Shown here in pieces: positions 15,923-23,729 of a stretch of 33,898 bases of DNA. The stretch comes from WQUF01 sp031549885. GTDB taxonomy: Bacteria > Bacillota > Clostridia > Clostridiales > Clostridiaceae. The DNA lies in NCBI GenBank assembly GCA_031549885.1, contig JAVBPD010000029.1:1-33898 (forward strand), written 5' to 3'. The notes beneath the pieces were generated by a model. The model made no database searches and was not told the origin of the DNA. It was given only the letters and a program-made list of their open reading frames with translations. Position numbers and translations under genes: made by a program. Within the stretch, counting starts at the first letter, position 1. Every line of letters begins with the position of its first letter.

Positions 15923-17137
15923 TTAAAACAATTTTAAATGCTTAGGTATTCCATTTTCATACAAGGTGTCATATTCTCCCTGTATAAGAGGATATAAATA
16001 CTCTATCATATGTTCATTCACATTATTTTTTTCTTCATTTAGCCATTCAATAGGCACAAACTTTTCATAATTTGCAACTTTTTCTACATGAATGCTGCTT
16101 ATTTCATTTTCATAAGGATCAGAAGATTTTCTAGTTACAATTGACATTTCTCCAGTATGACCTAAAATTGCACGCTCTAAAACCTTAGCCCCTAAAAGCT
16201 TAGATTCTTCAATATCTGTTAAGCTAACGATATGAGCTGCTGCTCTTTGCATTAAGCTTAACTCTATAGTTCTAATTTTACAATCTAGTTTATTTGATAT
16301 AAGCTGCTCAACATATTTTCCAGCTCCAGATAACATTTTATGGCCAAAATCATCTGTAGCTCTGCTTGATAATTTTTCACATAAATAAACTCCATCTTTA
16401 TCCTTTAAGCCTTCGCTAAGGGCAACTAATACGTAAGATTTTTTTGAAAGCTTTTCCTTTAAGTTTTTAATGAATTTGTCATCATCAAAAGCAATTTCAG
16501 GTACATAAATAAGATCTGGAGCTTCTCCACCATTTACACTTGAAAGAACAGATGAAGCAGTAAGCCAACCAGTATTTCTACCCATTATTTCAACAATTGC
16601 AACTGACGGTATATCATATACACGAAGATCGCAAAAAATTTCAGATATAGTAGTTGCAATATATTTAGCAGCAGAACCAAAACCAGGAGTGTGATCAGTA
16701 ACGCAAAGATCATTGTCCACAGTTTTAGGAACTCCCATTATTTTAATATCATCTATGCCTTTCTTTGTACAATAATTAGAAAGTTTTAAAACTGTATCCA
16801 TAGAATCATTTCCACCTATATAAACAAAATACCCAATTTCAAACTTCCTAAATACATCAATTATTTGGTCATATATGGCTATATCATCTTTTAACTTATA
16901 TCTACATGATCCAAGAGCTGAAGCTGGAGTTTGGCACAAAAGATCTAAATTTTTGTTATCAGAAAAGATTTGATTAAGTTCAATTAAGTTACCATTTATG
17001 ATTCCCTTTATTCCATATAGACCACCATAAATCTTATCAATTTTATCTGTTTTTTTAGCAAAATCAATTATTCCTGCCATAGTAGCATTTATTGCTGATG
17101 TAGGACCTCCAGATTGAGCTATTAATAAGTTTTTCAT
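15923..17137 (-). CDS. pfp: 6-phosphofructokinase, pyrophosphate-dependent type
   Basis: A 404-residue PFK-family enzyme that phosphorylates fructose 6-phosphate. It starts MKNLLIAQSGGPTSAINATM. The two residues that separate PPi from ATP enzymes are both of the PPi kind: Asp at the second position of the GGNDS motif (108-112), where ATP-PFK has Gly, and Lys in G-V-P-K-T-V-D-N-D (135-143), where ATP-PFK has Gly. The first Asp of GGDD is Asn here, as in a subset of Firmicute enzymes. The MGRNTGWLTA segment binds sugar phosphate. ATG at 17137 is chosen because AAAGGAA lies about 8 nt before it. Phosphoryl donor is inferred, not proven; sedoheptulose-7-phosphate could be an extra substrate. Confidence 0.88.
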   Translation of the reverse strand: MKNLLIAQSGGPTSAINATMAGIIDFAKKTDKIDKIYGGLYGIKGIINGNLIELNQIFSDNKNLDLLCQTPASALGSCRYKLKDDIAIYDQIIDVFRKFEIGYFVYIGGNDSMDTVLKLSNYCTKKGIDDIKIMGVPKTVDNDLCVTDHTPGFGSAAKYIATTISEIFCDLRVYDIPSVAIVEIMGRNTGWLTASSVLSSVNGGEAPDLIYVPEIAFDDDKFIKNLKEKLSKKSYVLVALSEGLKDKDGVYLCEKLSSRATDDFGHKMLSGAGKYVEQLISNKLDCKIRTIELSLMQRAAAHIVSLTDIEESKLLGAKVLERAILGHTGEMSIVTRKSSDPYENEISSIHVEKVANYEKFVPIEWLNEEKNNVNEHMIEYLYPLIQGEYDTLYENGIPKHLKLF

Positions 17138-17176
17138 ATTCCAAATTCCTTTCAAGTACAATATAATTTAAATATA

Positions 17177-17205
17177 ATAATAGAGTAAAATACATTACTT
17201 TACAA
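17177..17205 (-). promoter_or_regulatory. promoter of the phosphofructokinase gene
   Basis: -35 TTGTAA (17205-17200), 17 bp, -10 TATTAT (17182-17177). The spacer contains a short inverted repeat AGTAA...TTACT. The rest of the intergenic stretch up to 17320 is plain A/T-rich sequence. Confidence 0.65.
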
Positions 17206-17320
17206 CATATATTTCATAACTGATAAAAATAGCTATTTTTTTAACTTTTATTTATTTATTCCTCTAATTTATATTGCTAAAATAAAAGAAAAAAATAAAA
17301 AATATATAAGCTCTATAATT

Positions 17321-18154
17321 TTATAAGCTCTTCCACAATGTAACAAATTCTTCTCCAGTATTTTTAAATCCAAAGTCTGTTAATATTTTGCGCTGATTCA
17401 TATCAGAACATTCTCTCATGGCAGATATTCGCAAACTTTTTAAATCGCTTGCAAGTGCAACGGCAAAATTTACAATTTTTTCAACATCTCCATGAAAAAA
17501 TGCCAAGTGAATTGCTTTATATGGCTGAAAACGAAATCCAATAATTGCAATATTTCCTTCATCATCTGAATAAATCCATCCCATTTTAGCCACATGCTCA
17601 ATAAGCCCTTCTCTCACAGGGAAGTAAGTTCTGTTTATAACAATAAAATCCCCCAATGAGCTATAATGCATGGATAATTTTTCTTTAGCTTCATTAACAT
17701 TTACTTTTTTAAAACCAAAATAACTGCTTACATAAGATTGTTTGACATCCTTTACAAACTCTGTAAAACGAGCCTTAAAATTTAATCCAAATTTATTAGC
17801 AAGCCCTGCACTTCTATGGTTCCAACCTTCAGTATACATTCCAATTGCTTCAAGGTTCATTTGTTCCATCTTTTTCAAATACTCTGCAAATACAGCTTTA
17901 CCTACGCCTTTGTTTTGATAATCAGGGTGAACCCTTAAAGTCTCAAGCCATCCATACCCATCAAACAGCCTTGTAATTTTACCAATACCAACAAGCTTTT
18001 CATCTAAAACTGCTCCAAGAAAGTGCCCATTTTTTTCTGAAGTAAAATCATCCCATACATCATATACATAGCTTACGCCAGGTAAAGCTTTTTCCTCAAT
18101 AAGCAGGCAATCTTTTTTGTCAATATCTTGCAACTTGCGAATTATAATTTCCAT
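17321..18154 (-). CDS. GNAT-family N-acetyltransferase
   Basis: A 277-residue protein with an N-terminal GNAT domain (about 1-140). The acetyl-CoA motif A is visible as LRVHPDYQNKGVGKAVFAEYL (R/Q-x-x-G-x-G/A pattern: Q-N-K-G-V-G-K), followed by the N-x-x-S/A-x-x-L-A-N-K-F-G-L motif B. The C-terminal about 135 residues resemble a second, diverged GNAT fold without a clear CoA loop, a layout common in Firmicute two-domain acetyltransferases. The ATG at 18154 is preceded by GGAGGA. The gene stands alone between lipase and phosphofructokinase. The acceptor substrate cannot be predicted. Confidence 0.85.
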   Translation of the reverse strand: MEIIIRKLQDIDKKDCLLIEEKALPGVSYVYDVWDDFTSEKNGHFLGAVLDEKLVGIGKITRLFDGYGWLETLRVHPDYQNKGVGKAVFAEYLKKMEQMNLEAIGMYTEGWNHRSAGLANKFGLNFKARFTEFVKDVKQSYVSSYFGFKKVNVNEAKEKLSMHYSSLGDFIVINRTYFPVREGLIEHVAKMGWIYSDDEGNIAIIGFRFQPYKAIHLAFFHGDVEKIVNFAVALASDLKSLRISAMRECSDMNQRKILTDFGFKNTGEEFVTLWKSL

Positions 18155-18210
18155 TAAATAGTTCCTCCAAAAAAATATAATATATTAAAATATTATAACA
18201 GATAAGAATA

Positions 18211-18235
18211 AGGATAGAGAAAAAATCTCTATCCT
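18211..18235 (-). terminator. terminator downstream of the lipase gene
   Basis: A perfect 10-bp inverted repeat AGGATAGAGA / TCTCTATCCT (18211-18220, 18226-18235) with a 5-nt loop sits 4 bp after the lipase stop, followed on the minus strand by TTATTCTTAT. Confidence 0.7.
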
Positions 18236-18239
18236 ATAT

Positions 18240-19490
18240 TTATTTAGGCAAACTTCTTAAAGTTCTTGCCATATTTGTATACAAATACTCTATAGCTGCA
18301 AAATCTGCTGGATGAAATAATCCTATTAAATCTATGTGATCCCAACCTTTAAGCGTAGGATATGCATTCCATACCCCTCTTTTAATGCTTTTAATATTGC
18401 CATTAAAATCCTGAAAAGGTTGACCAAATGGGTATCTAGCTGATATTACGCTTGCAGCTCCATCACTTGGTCTCCAAGCCTCATATCCATATTGCAATGT
18501 AGGGTCAGTAGTTTGTCCAATTATTGCAGCCCCTGGCCTTGCAATGATATTTGTAGATGCTAAAGGATAGTAAATGCCATCATTTCCCTTATATGTACAA
18601 TCAGCAGAATAACTAAAATAGTACATATTGTTATGGGCTGAAGTTCTGCTATTTAATTCTTCAGCTCCTTGCCTTGTAATGGTGTAAAAAACTGTATCAG
18701 GAGATTGCCAAACATTGCTTTCATAAACTCTATTTGCATATGATGCTGTTGGCTCACCTTCCATTCTCTTTAATCCCCATTGCCCCAATTTAAAATCATA
18801 AAGATTAGGTGATATTCCTGTATTTTCTGCTAAAACAGCTACATTTAAAATTAAATCCTTTACTGTTGTTGGGTATCTACTATATTCTTCAAATGCTAAA
18901 GATCCATTGTGCGATGTTCCAAGGCTTGTTATGCTATGGATAAAGCTTTGCCCTATTCCTTGAAAAAGCGGTGATATGCCCTCTTCTTGGTGCTGTGAAT
19001 AATATGTTTGTTCTTCTAAATCTCCACTTCTTAAAAATTCATCTAAAAGCCTTGTAGATGTTGCACCTGTGCTAAAACCTACAAAGTGAACCTTATTTAT
19101 ACCATCCCAATTTGGGTATATGCCAGGATAAGTTTCACCATATCTATCATGCCCATATTTTTTAGAGTGCGCTGCCCCATAATCAACAGTTCCTCCTTTT
19201 ATATAAGCAAAAAGTTCACAGGCTTGATCCCAGTCGCTGGAAAATGGACTGCTAAAAGCTGAATATGTTTTATAACCTTTTCTAGTTAGTATTTGCTGAA
19301 TATCATTGATTCCCCCATAATATTTAAATCCAAGCAATTTATCCCTTTCATATCCACCCATACCACTCACTAATATTATAGGATAACAGTTTCCTAATGT
19401 TATTGCCTTAACATTTATTTTTTCACAAAAAAGCATAAAAATTAATACAAAAAAGGCAATGAGCTTAGAGCTTAATCTTTTGTTAAACAT
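18240..19490 (-). CDS. secreted lipase, family I.5-like
   Basis: A 416-residue exported alpha/beta hydrolase with a signal peptide (about 1-29; basic start, IAFFVLIFMLF core, N-V-K-A site). The mature protein opens with Y-P-I-I-L-V-S-G-M-G-G. It has the thermophilic-Bacillus lipase hallmark D-Y-G-A-A-H-S-K-K-Y-G-H (103-114), whose Asp/His residues bind zinc in family I.5. Other hallmarks are W-D-G-x-N-K-V-H-F-V-G-F-S-T-G with nucleophile Ser140, and G-W-D-H-I-D-L-I-G with the catalytic His (about 385). The nucleophile elbow is G-F-S-T-G rather than A-H-S-Q-G of the Geobacillus enzymes, so specificity may differ. The catalytic Asp probably lies in WRPSDGAASV. The AAGGAGG ribosome binding site is strong. 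It likely hydrolyses extracellular triacylglycerols or other esters. Confidence 0.9.
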   Translation of the reverse strand: MFNKRLSSKLIAFFVLIFMLFCEKINVKAITLGNCYPIILVSGMGGYERDKLLGFKYYGGINDIQQILTRKGYKTYSAFSSPFSSDWDQACELFAYIKGGTVDYGAAHSKKYGHDRYGETYPGIYPNWDGINKVHFVGFSTGATSTRLLDEFLRSGDLEEQTYYSQHQEEGISPLFQGIGQSFIHSITSLGTSHNGSLAFEEYSRYPTTVKDLILNVAVLAENTGISPNLYDFKLGQWGLKRMEGEPTASYANRVYESNVWQSPDTVFYTITRQGAEELNSRTSAHNNMYYFSYSADCTYKGNDGIYYPLASTNIIARPGAAIIGQTTDPTLQYGYEAWRPSDGAASVISARYPFGQPFQDFNGNIKSIKRGVWNAYPTLKGWDHIDLIGLFHPADFAAIEYLYTNMARTLRSLPK

Positions 19491-19592
19491 AAAATCCTCC
19501 TTAAAAATAAAAAATATATTCTATATATAACACATTTTTTTATAAAAAAGTTTATTTTTGCCTTATATGCATTTTTATGCTCTTAATATTTT

Positions 19593-20447
19593 TCAACTTT
19601 TCCTTTTTCTTCTTATATTCATTATAGATAAGATATAGAAGACAAATGCAGCTATAATTAAAAATGCTACGCTTGCTAAAATACTTACTTCGCTTCCATT
19701 AATAACAATATCCACTCCCATAGTAGATTTAAAATCTTTTATTGCATTTATTTGTGCCCCTGCAAAAGCTAAATCCATAGGTTTCTCTAAAAAGAATTTT
19801 CTTAAAAGGCTTGCAGCATAATTTGGTGGGAATATTTTAATAATCTTTTGCACATAATTGGGAAATTCACCAATTGGTATATATACTCCCAATAAAAAAC
19901 CAATTAATGTTCCAATAATGGTGCATGCGGTTGAAAAAGCATTTTGACTTTTAAAAAAGCTTATTATAAAAAACGCCATAGCACTATTTGAAATAACAGT
20001 TAAAATTATAATCCCAAGCACAAATGCTATTTTTTTAACATTAAGTATTTCGCCTCCAGATGAATAAATAAATATTTCTGCTAAAATAAAATTAATTATA
20101 GTCATCATAATTCCAACAATACATGAGCTTAAAATATAACCTGCAACAATCTTCCATCTTTTTAAAGGTGTAGAATAAAAGTCCTTTAAAATATTCTTTT
20201 TATTGTCTTCAACCATAACGCCAAAAGCTCCTAAGCTAGAAGTCACAGATGTAACAGTTATCATTCCAGCCATTATCCAACTATTCATTAAAAAATCTAT
20301 ATGATTTACATTAAGTGATTTTTTAAAAGAGTTTCCTAAAAATAATACATAAACCCCTACCATTATAAAAACCGATAAAAGTGAAAAAAATACAGCAGCT
20401 CTATCCCTAAAAAATATTCTTATGTTTCTATTTATTAAACTAAACAT
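19593..20447 (-). CDS. ABC-2 type transporter permease
   Basis: A 284-residue integral membrane protein with about six helices: about 15-38, 50-72, 100-128, 135-160, 170-195 and 255-277. It has the ABC-2 N-terminal amphipathic segment N-I-R-I-F-F-R-D-R-A-A-V-F-F-S and the central L-K-D-F-Y-S-T-P-L-K-R-W segment typical of drug/polysaccharide exporter permeases of the DrrB kind. The start lies inside the last codons of the ATPase gene (13-bp overlap), so the two subunits are coupled. It is the last gene of the LytTR-controlled operon. Confidence 0.9.
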   Translation of the reverse strand: MFSLINRNIRIFFRDRAAVFFSLLSVFIMVGVYVLFLGNSFKKSLNVNHIDFLMNSWIMAGMITVTSVTSSLGAFGVMVEDNKKNILKDFYSTPLKRWKIVAGYILSSCIVGIMMTIINFILAEIFIYSSGGEILNVKKIAFVLGIIILTVISNSAMAFFIISFFKSQNAFSTACTIIGTLIGFLLGVYIPIGEFPNYVQKIIKIFPPNYAASLLRKFFLEKPMDLAFAGAQINAIKDFKSTMGVDIVINGSEVSILASVAFLIIAAFVFYILSIMNIRRKRKS

Positions 20448-21358
20448 TTTACACCTCTTTTCTTTGAAATATTAATAAACACATCATCCATAGTGCCGTT
20501 TAAAACTTCCATATTGCTAATGCTATCTTTAAGGACCTTAAGCTTTTCAATGCTTTCTAGAGTAGAATCTAATTTAATTACAAATACTTCTCCATCTTCA
20601 TAAAAATCCATATTATGACTCTTTAATGTATTTAAAACATCTTCCCTATTTACAGCCTTAACTTTAAGCAAATCTTTAGAATACCTTTGTTTAAGTTCAA
20701 TAGGAGTGCCCCTTTCTATGATCTTTCCATGACCCATAACTACAATATATTCTGCAATATTTGCTTCTTCCATATAATGTGTTGTAAGAAAAATAGTCAT
20801 ATTATTTTCTTTTTTTAATTTATAAATCATGTCCCAAATATCTTTTCTCACCCTTGGATCAAGGCCAGTAGTTGGTTCATCTAAAAAAAGTATTTTAGGA
20901 GTATTTATTAAAGCTCTTGCAATATCAGCTCTTCTTCTTTCGCCACCAGATAGTTTTCCATAGACCCTTTTTGAAAGTTCTGCCATAGAAGTTATCTCTA
21001 AAGCTTTACCAGCTAACTCTTTAACCATTTTATTCCTCATTTTATAAAAACCTCCTCTATATAGAAGGTTTTCTTTTACAGTTAAAAGCGGGTCTAAAAC
21101 ACTGTCTTGAAAAACTATGCCTATAGAATTTCTAATTTCATCATCTTCTTTATCCAATTTGTATCCATTAACATTTACCTCACCACTATCAGGTTTTAAA
21201 AGAGTGCATAATATATTAATGGTAGTAGACTTACCAGCTCCATTTTCCCCTAAAAACGCAAATAAACTTCCCTTTTTTACAACAAAATCAATATTATCAA
21301 CTGCAACAACATCATTAAATTTTTTAGAAAGCTTTGAAACTTCAATTATATTACTCAC
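20435..21358 (-). CDS. ABC transporter ATP-binding protein (DrrA-like)
   Basis: A 307-residue ATPase with Walker A GENGAGKSTT (about 37-46), Q-loop V-F-Q-D-S-V-L-D, signature LSGGERRRADIARAL, Walker B ILFLDEPTTGLDPR and His switch TTHYMEEA. The C-terminal about 85 residues form the accessory domain seen in daunorubicin-type (DrrA) exporters. The GTG start at 21358 overlaps the preceding stop by 4 nt (GTGA) and has AGGAG upstream. It works with the ABC-2 permease encoded next. Export of a drug, peptide or lipid is likely; substrate unknown. Confidence 0.93.
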   Translation of the reverse strand: MSNIIEVSKLSKKFNDVVAVDNIDFVVKKGSLFAFLGENGAGKSTTINILCTLLKPDSGEVNVNGYKLDKEDDEIRNSIGIVFQDSVLDPLLTVKENLLYRGGFYKMRNKMVKELAGKALEITSMAELSKRVYGKLSGGERRRADIARALINTPKILFLDEPTTGLDPRVRKDIWDMIYKLKKENNMTIFLTTHYMEEANIAEYIVVMGHGKIIERGTPIELKQRYSKDLLKVKAVNREDVLNTLKSHNMDFYEDGEVFVIKLDSTLESIEKLKVLKDSISNMEVLNGTMDDVFINISKKRGVKCLV

Positions 21359-21771
21359 TTCTCATCTCTCCTTGATTTTAATTTTTTATTTATCATTTCA
21401 GCATCCCTTAAATTTCTATAAGTTATAATAAAAAAAACCCCAGAATAAATTAAAACGTTCATAATGCTTACAGTTAATATTAAATTAAATCTAAAAGCAA
21501 ATAGCTTAAAAACCAACCCACCTAATAAAAATACCACAGTGAAAATATCAAGCAAATCTATAAATAAAGATATATATTTCCTATTTGTCTTTAATCTATC
21601 TGTAAAAAACATTAAAACTGCTATTACAAAATTCAATATTAAAAGACAAAAAAGAGCATAATTGTTAATTTCAGATGCAATATTTAATAGGCTAAGAAAA
21701 AGAAAAATAATAGTTGTAATGGTGTAAGAAACGCACATAGTTTTAAACCTATTTTTTAATTCTTTTATCAT
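21355..21771 (-). CDS. small membrane protein, DUF3021-like
   Basis: A 138-residue protein with four hydrophobic helices (about 12-32, 38-58, 70-92, 96-116) and a charged basic C-terminus rich in Lys/Arg. The size, four-helix layout and position directly after a LytTR regulator match the DUF3021-type partners of LytTR systems. Several of these act as membrane inhibitors of the regulator. The match is by context and topology, not by a recognised motif. ATG at 21771 follows GAGGTGGAA; a longer frame from 21816 has no RBS. It sits 10 bp after the regulator and overlaps the ABC ATPase start by 4 nt. Confidence 0.6.
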   Translation of the reverse strand: MIKELKNRFKTMCVSYTITTIIFLFLSLLNIASEINNYALFCLLILNFVIAVLMFFTDRLKTNRKYISLFIDLLDIFTVVFLLGGLVFKLFAFRFNLILTVSIMNVLIYSGVFFIITYRNLRDAEMINKKLKSRRDEK

Positions 21772-21781
21772 ATTTCCACCT

Positions 21782-22219
21782 CTATAAATCAAATTTTTCT
21801 TTAAATGAAGGCACATAATGTCTATTTATAATAAGCTTTTCATTATTGTTCATAGTAGCTTCATATCTACCATTTAAAAGAGCCTTTACACTTAAAAGAT
21901 TTTCAATATTTAAAATACAAGCTTTGCTTATTCTTACAAACCTTGAATCAACAAGGTCTTTTTCTAATGCATAAAGCTTATATTCTGTTTCAAATACGTC
22001 ATCTTTTGTATAAATAAATGACTTTTCATCTACTGATTCAAAATAATACACATCTTCAAGGGCAATGTTAAAAATCTTATTCCCCTTTTTTCCTGCTATA
22101 GAAAAAGAATAAAGCCTTATTTGGGCAATAAGCTTTTCAAGCCTTTTGTCTACAATGCCACATTTAATTATTATTTCCACTTCCTTATGCTCTTTGGATT
22201 GATCAATGATTAATTTCAA
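21782..22219 (-). CDS. LytTR-family transcriptional regulator without receiver domain
   Basis: A 145-residue protein with a C-terminal LytTR DNA-binding domain (about 42-143): the beta segments I-A-L-E-D-V-Y-Y-F-E-S-V-D-E-K, F-V-R-I-S-K-A-C-I-L-N-I-E-N-L and L-I-I-N-R-H-Y-V-P-S-F-K-E-K-F are diagnostic. The N-terminal 40 residues are too short for a receiver. LytTR proteins of this size are typically controlled by a co-encoded membrane protein. TTG at 22219 is the start; it follows a strong GGGGGAGGG. It is the first gene of the operon LytTR / membrane protein / ABC ATPase / ABC permease, which it probably activates. Confidence 0.9.
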   Translation of the reverse strand: MKLIIDQSKEHKEVEIIIKCGIVDKRLEKLIAQIRLYSFSIAGKKGNKIFNIALEDVYYFESVDEKSFIYTKDDVFETEYKLYALEKDLVDSRFVRISKACILNIENLLSVKALLNGRYEATMNNNEKLIINRHYVPSFKEKFDL

Positions 22220-22265
22220 AAAGACCCTCCCCCTATAGTTTTCTTAAAAAAACATTAACAAATAT

Positions 22266-22287
22266 AAATTTATTAATCAATAAATTT
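22266..22287. promoter_or_regulatory. inverted repeat in the lytTR-marR intergenic region
   Basis: A perfect 9-bp inverted repeat AAATTTATT-AATC-AATAAATTT lies 47 bp before the LytTR start. All-A/T sequence reduces significance, but the position fits an operator. LytTR sites are usually direct repeats, so another factor is possible. Confidence 0.35.
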
Positions 22288-22329
22288 TAGTTAAGGTGCA
22301 AATAGAGTAAGGTAAAATGCACAAAAAAT

Positions 22330-22400
22330 AAAGGTACCTTTTAATTTTTTTGTTGACAAATTACAAAGGCACCTTTATAATTATATCATAAGGTACCTTT
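22330..22400 (+). promoter_or_regulatory. consensus promoter of marR with three palindromic operators
   Basis: -35 TTGACA (22353-22358), 17 bp, -10 TATAAT (22376-22381), a perfect consensus. Three copies of one palindrome surround it: AAAGGTACCTTT (22330-22341), AAAGGCACCTTT (22365-22376, between the hexamers) and AAGGTACCTT (22390-22399, at the transcription start). This is a strong autorepression layout for the MarR protein encoded directly downstream. Confidence 0.85.
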
Positions 22401-22427
22401 TAAAATTTATTTTGGAGGAAAATTTAC

Positions 22428-22994
22428 ATGGAAGATAATACTATAAATGAAAAAGATTTTGACTTAACTGAGCAATTCACTCGCATTCAATGGCTTTTGC
22501 ACCGTTACAATTTACACAACCGTTTAGCATATGGTCCTATGGGAGACCCTCATAGAGGGCAAGGAAGAATTTTAAAACTTTTAAAATTGCAACCAGAAAT
22601 TAGCCAAAAGGATTTAAGCTATCTTTTAGATATGCGCCCTCAATCTCTAGGTGAAATTTTAGTTAAATTAGAGAGAAATGGTTATATTACAATAACACCT
22701 TCAGAATCTGATAAAAGAGTGATGATTATAAAACTAACTGAGGAAGGTGAAAAATTATCTAACGAAAAACCAGATATGGATACTCCTTTTAATTGCCTAA
22801 CTGAAGAAGAGCAAAACATATTTAGTGAATTTTTAACAAGAATTGCTGAATCACTTGAAAAACAGCTTGGCAGAGAAAAGTTTGAACAAGGTTTTGATTT
22901 TAAAAATGGATTTGGGCCAATAGACCCAAGATTTATGAGAAATAGAGACATTGAAAATCTTAGAAGACATGGCCACTGTCATCCAAAAGAATAA
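22428..22994 (+). CDS. MarR-family transcriptional regulator
   Basis: A 188-residue protein with the winged HTH around residues 45-105: the helix L-Q-P-E-I-S-Q-K-D-L-S-Y-L-L-D-M-R-P-Q-S followed by L-V-K-L-E-R-N-G-Y-I and the wing S-D-K-R-V-M-I-I-K-L-T-E-E-G, which are diagnostic. It is longer than a typical MarR (about 145), with a C-terminal extension rich in Phe, Asn, Arg and His. An N-terminal segment G-D-P-H-R-G-Q-G-R-I-L is typical of this sub-branch. It has the GGAGG ribosome binding site and its own autoregulatory promoter. It is monocistronic, so its other targets lie elsewhere and would be findable by the AAGGTACCTT operator. Confidence 0.92.
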   Translation: MEDNTINEKDFDLTEQFTRIQWLLHRYNLHNRLAYGPMGDPHRGQGRILKLLKLQPEISQKDLSYLLDMRPQSLGEILVKLERNGYITITPSESDKRVMIIKLTEEGEKLSNEKPDMDTPFNCLTEEEQNIFSEFLTRIAESLEKQLGREKFEQGFDFKNGFGPIDPRFMRNRDIENLRRHGHCHPKE

Positions 22995-22999
22995 GCTAT

Positions 23000-23034
23000 A
23001 AAGGTGTTGCTAATATTTAAGCAATGCCTTTTCT
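23000..23034 (+). terminator. terminator of marR
   Basis: An 11-bp stem (AAAGGTGTTGC / GCAATGCCTTT) with two G-U wobbles and a 9-nt loop is followed by TTCTATAT, just after the marR stop. Confidence 0.6.
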
Positions 23035-23054
23035 ATATGATAAATAAAATTTTC

Positions 23055-23083
23055 TTGATTTCGTAACAGTGTTATGTTACGAT
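23055..23083 (+). promoter_or_regulatory. promoter and operator of the yhbD-bactofilin operon
   Basis: A perfect inverted repeat TCGTAACA-GTGTTA-TGTTACGA (23061-23082) fills the 17-bp spacer between -35 TTGATT (23055-23060) and -10 TACGAT (23078-23083). This is the placement used by MerR-type regulators, and the first gene of the operon has a MerR-like HTH. Confidence 0.65.
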
Positions 23084-23102
23084 TATTTCGAGGTGAAATT
23101 AC

Positions 23103-23729
23103 ATGGATGAAGAATTAATATCTAAAAAAGAGCTTTTAGATATATCTGGAATTTCTTATGGAGCTTTGTATCGATATAAGAGAAAGAATTTAATTCCTGA
23201 TGAATGGTTTATAAGAAAATCTACTTTTACAGGCCAAGAAACTTTCTTTCCTAGAGATAAAATATTAAGGAGAATTGAGCAAATTCAGAGTTTAAAAGAA
23301 GAGATATCTTTAGATAGCATGGCAGAGGTTCTGTCGTCATCTGTATCAAAAGACTTTTCTATAAAAAGAGAGGATTTATTTAACCAAATTTCAGATCCTA
23401 TGAAAGATATTTTATCAAAATATGAAAATATTAATATTTTTAACATTGTTAATGCTTTAGCTGTAATTGTTTCAGAGGAGATATTAAAAACAGGCAAAAT
23501 AGCAAAATCTGAATGTGAAAATATTTTAGAAACATTGCTTTCATTTAGAATCCCCCAAAAAAATGATCATCTTATTTGTTATAGATCAAATGGAGCATTC
23601 TTTTGTATAATAGCCTCTTCTGAAGTTTTTACAAATAGCAATGTACATTTAATACTAGATATAAATCTTGAAGAAAAAATTTCAAATTTAAAATATTTGT
23701 TCAGGGAGGAAATACCATGCCAAGTTTAA
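23103..23729 (+). CDS. yhbD: YhbD-family (DUF4004) MerR-like DNA-binding protein
   Basis: A 208-residue protein. The first 75 residues form a MerR-like HTH: I-S-K-K-E-L-L-D-I-S-G-I-S-Y-G-A-L-Y-R-Y-K-R-K-N-L-I, then P-D-E-W-F-I-R-K-S, then F-F-P-R-D-K-I-L-R-R-I-E-Q-I. This matches the DUF4004/YhbD family. The C-terminal part is mixed helical and unrecognised. In B. subtilis yhbD precedes the two bactofilin genes yhbE and yhbF, and the same order is present here with a 13-bp overlap into the first bactofilin. The GAGGTG RBS precedes the ATG at 23103. Likely autoregulatory through the palindrome in its promoter. Confidence 0.85.
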   Translation: MDEELISKKELLDISGISYGALYRYKRKNLIPDEWFIRKSTFTGQETFFPRDKILRRIEQIQSLKEEISLDSMAEVLSSSVSKDFSIKREDLFNQISDPMKDILSKYENINIFNIVNALAVIVSEEILKTGKIAKSECENILETLLSFRIPQKNDHLICYRSNGAFFCIIASSEVFTNSNVHLILDINLEEKISNLKYLFREEIPCQV

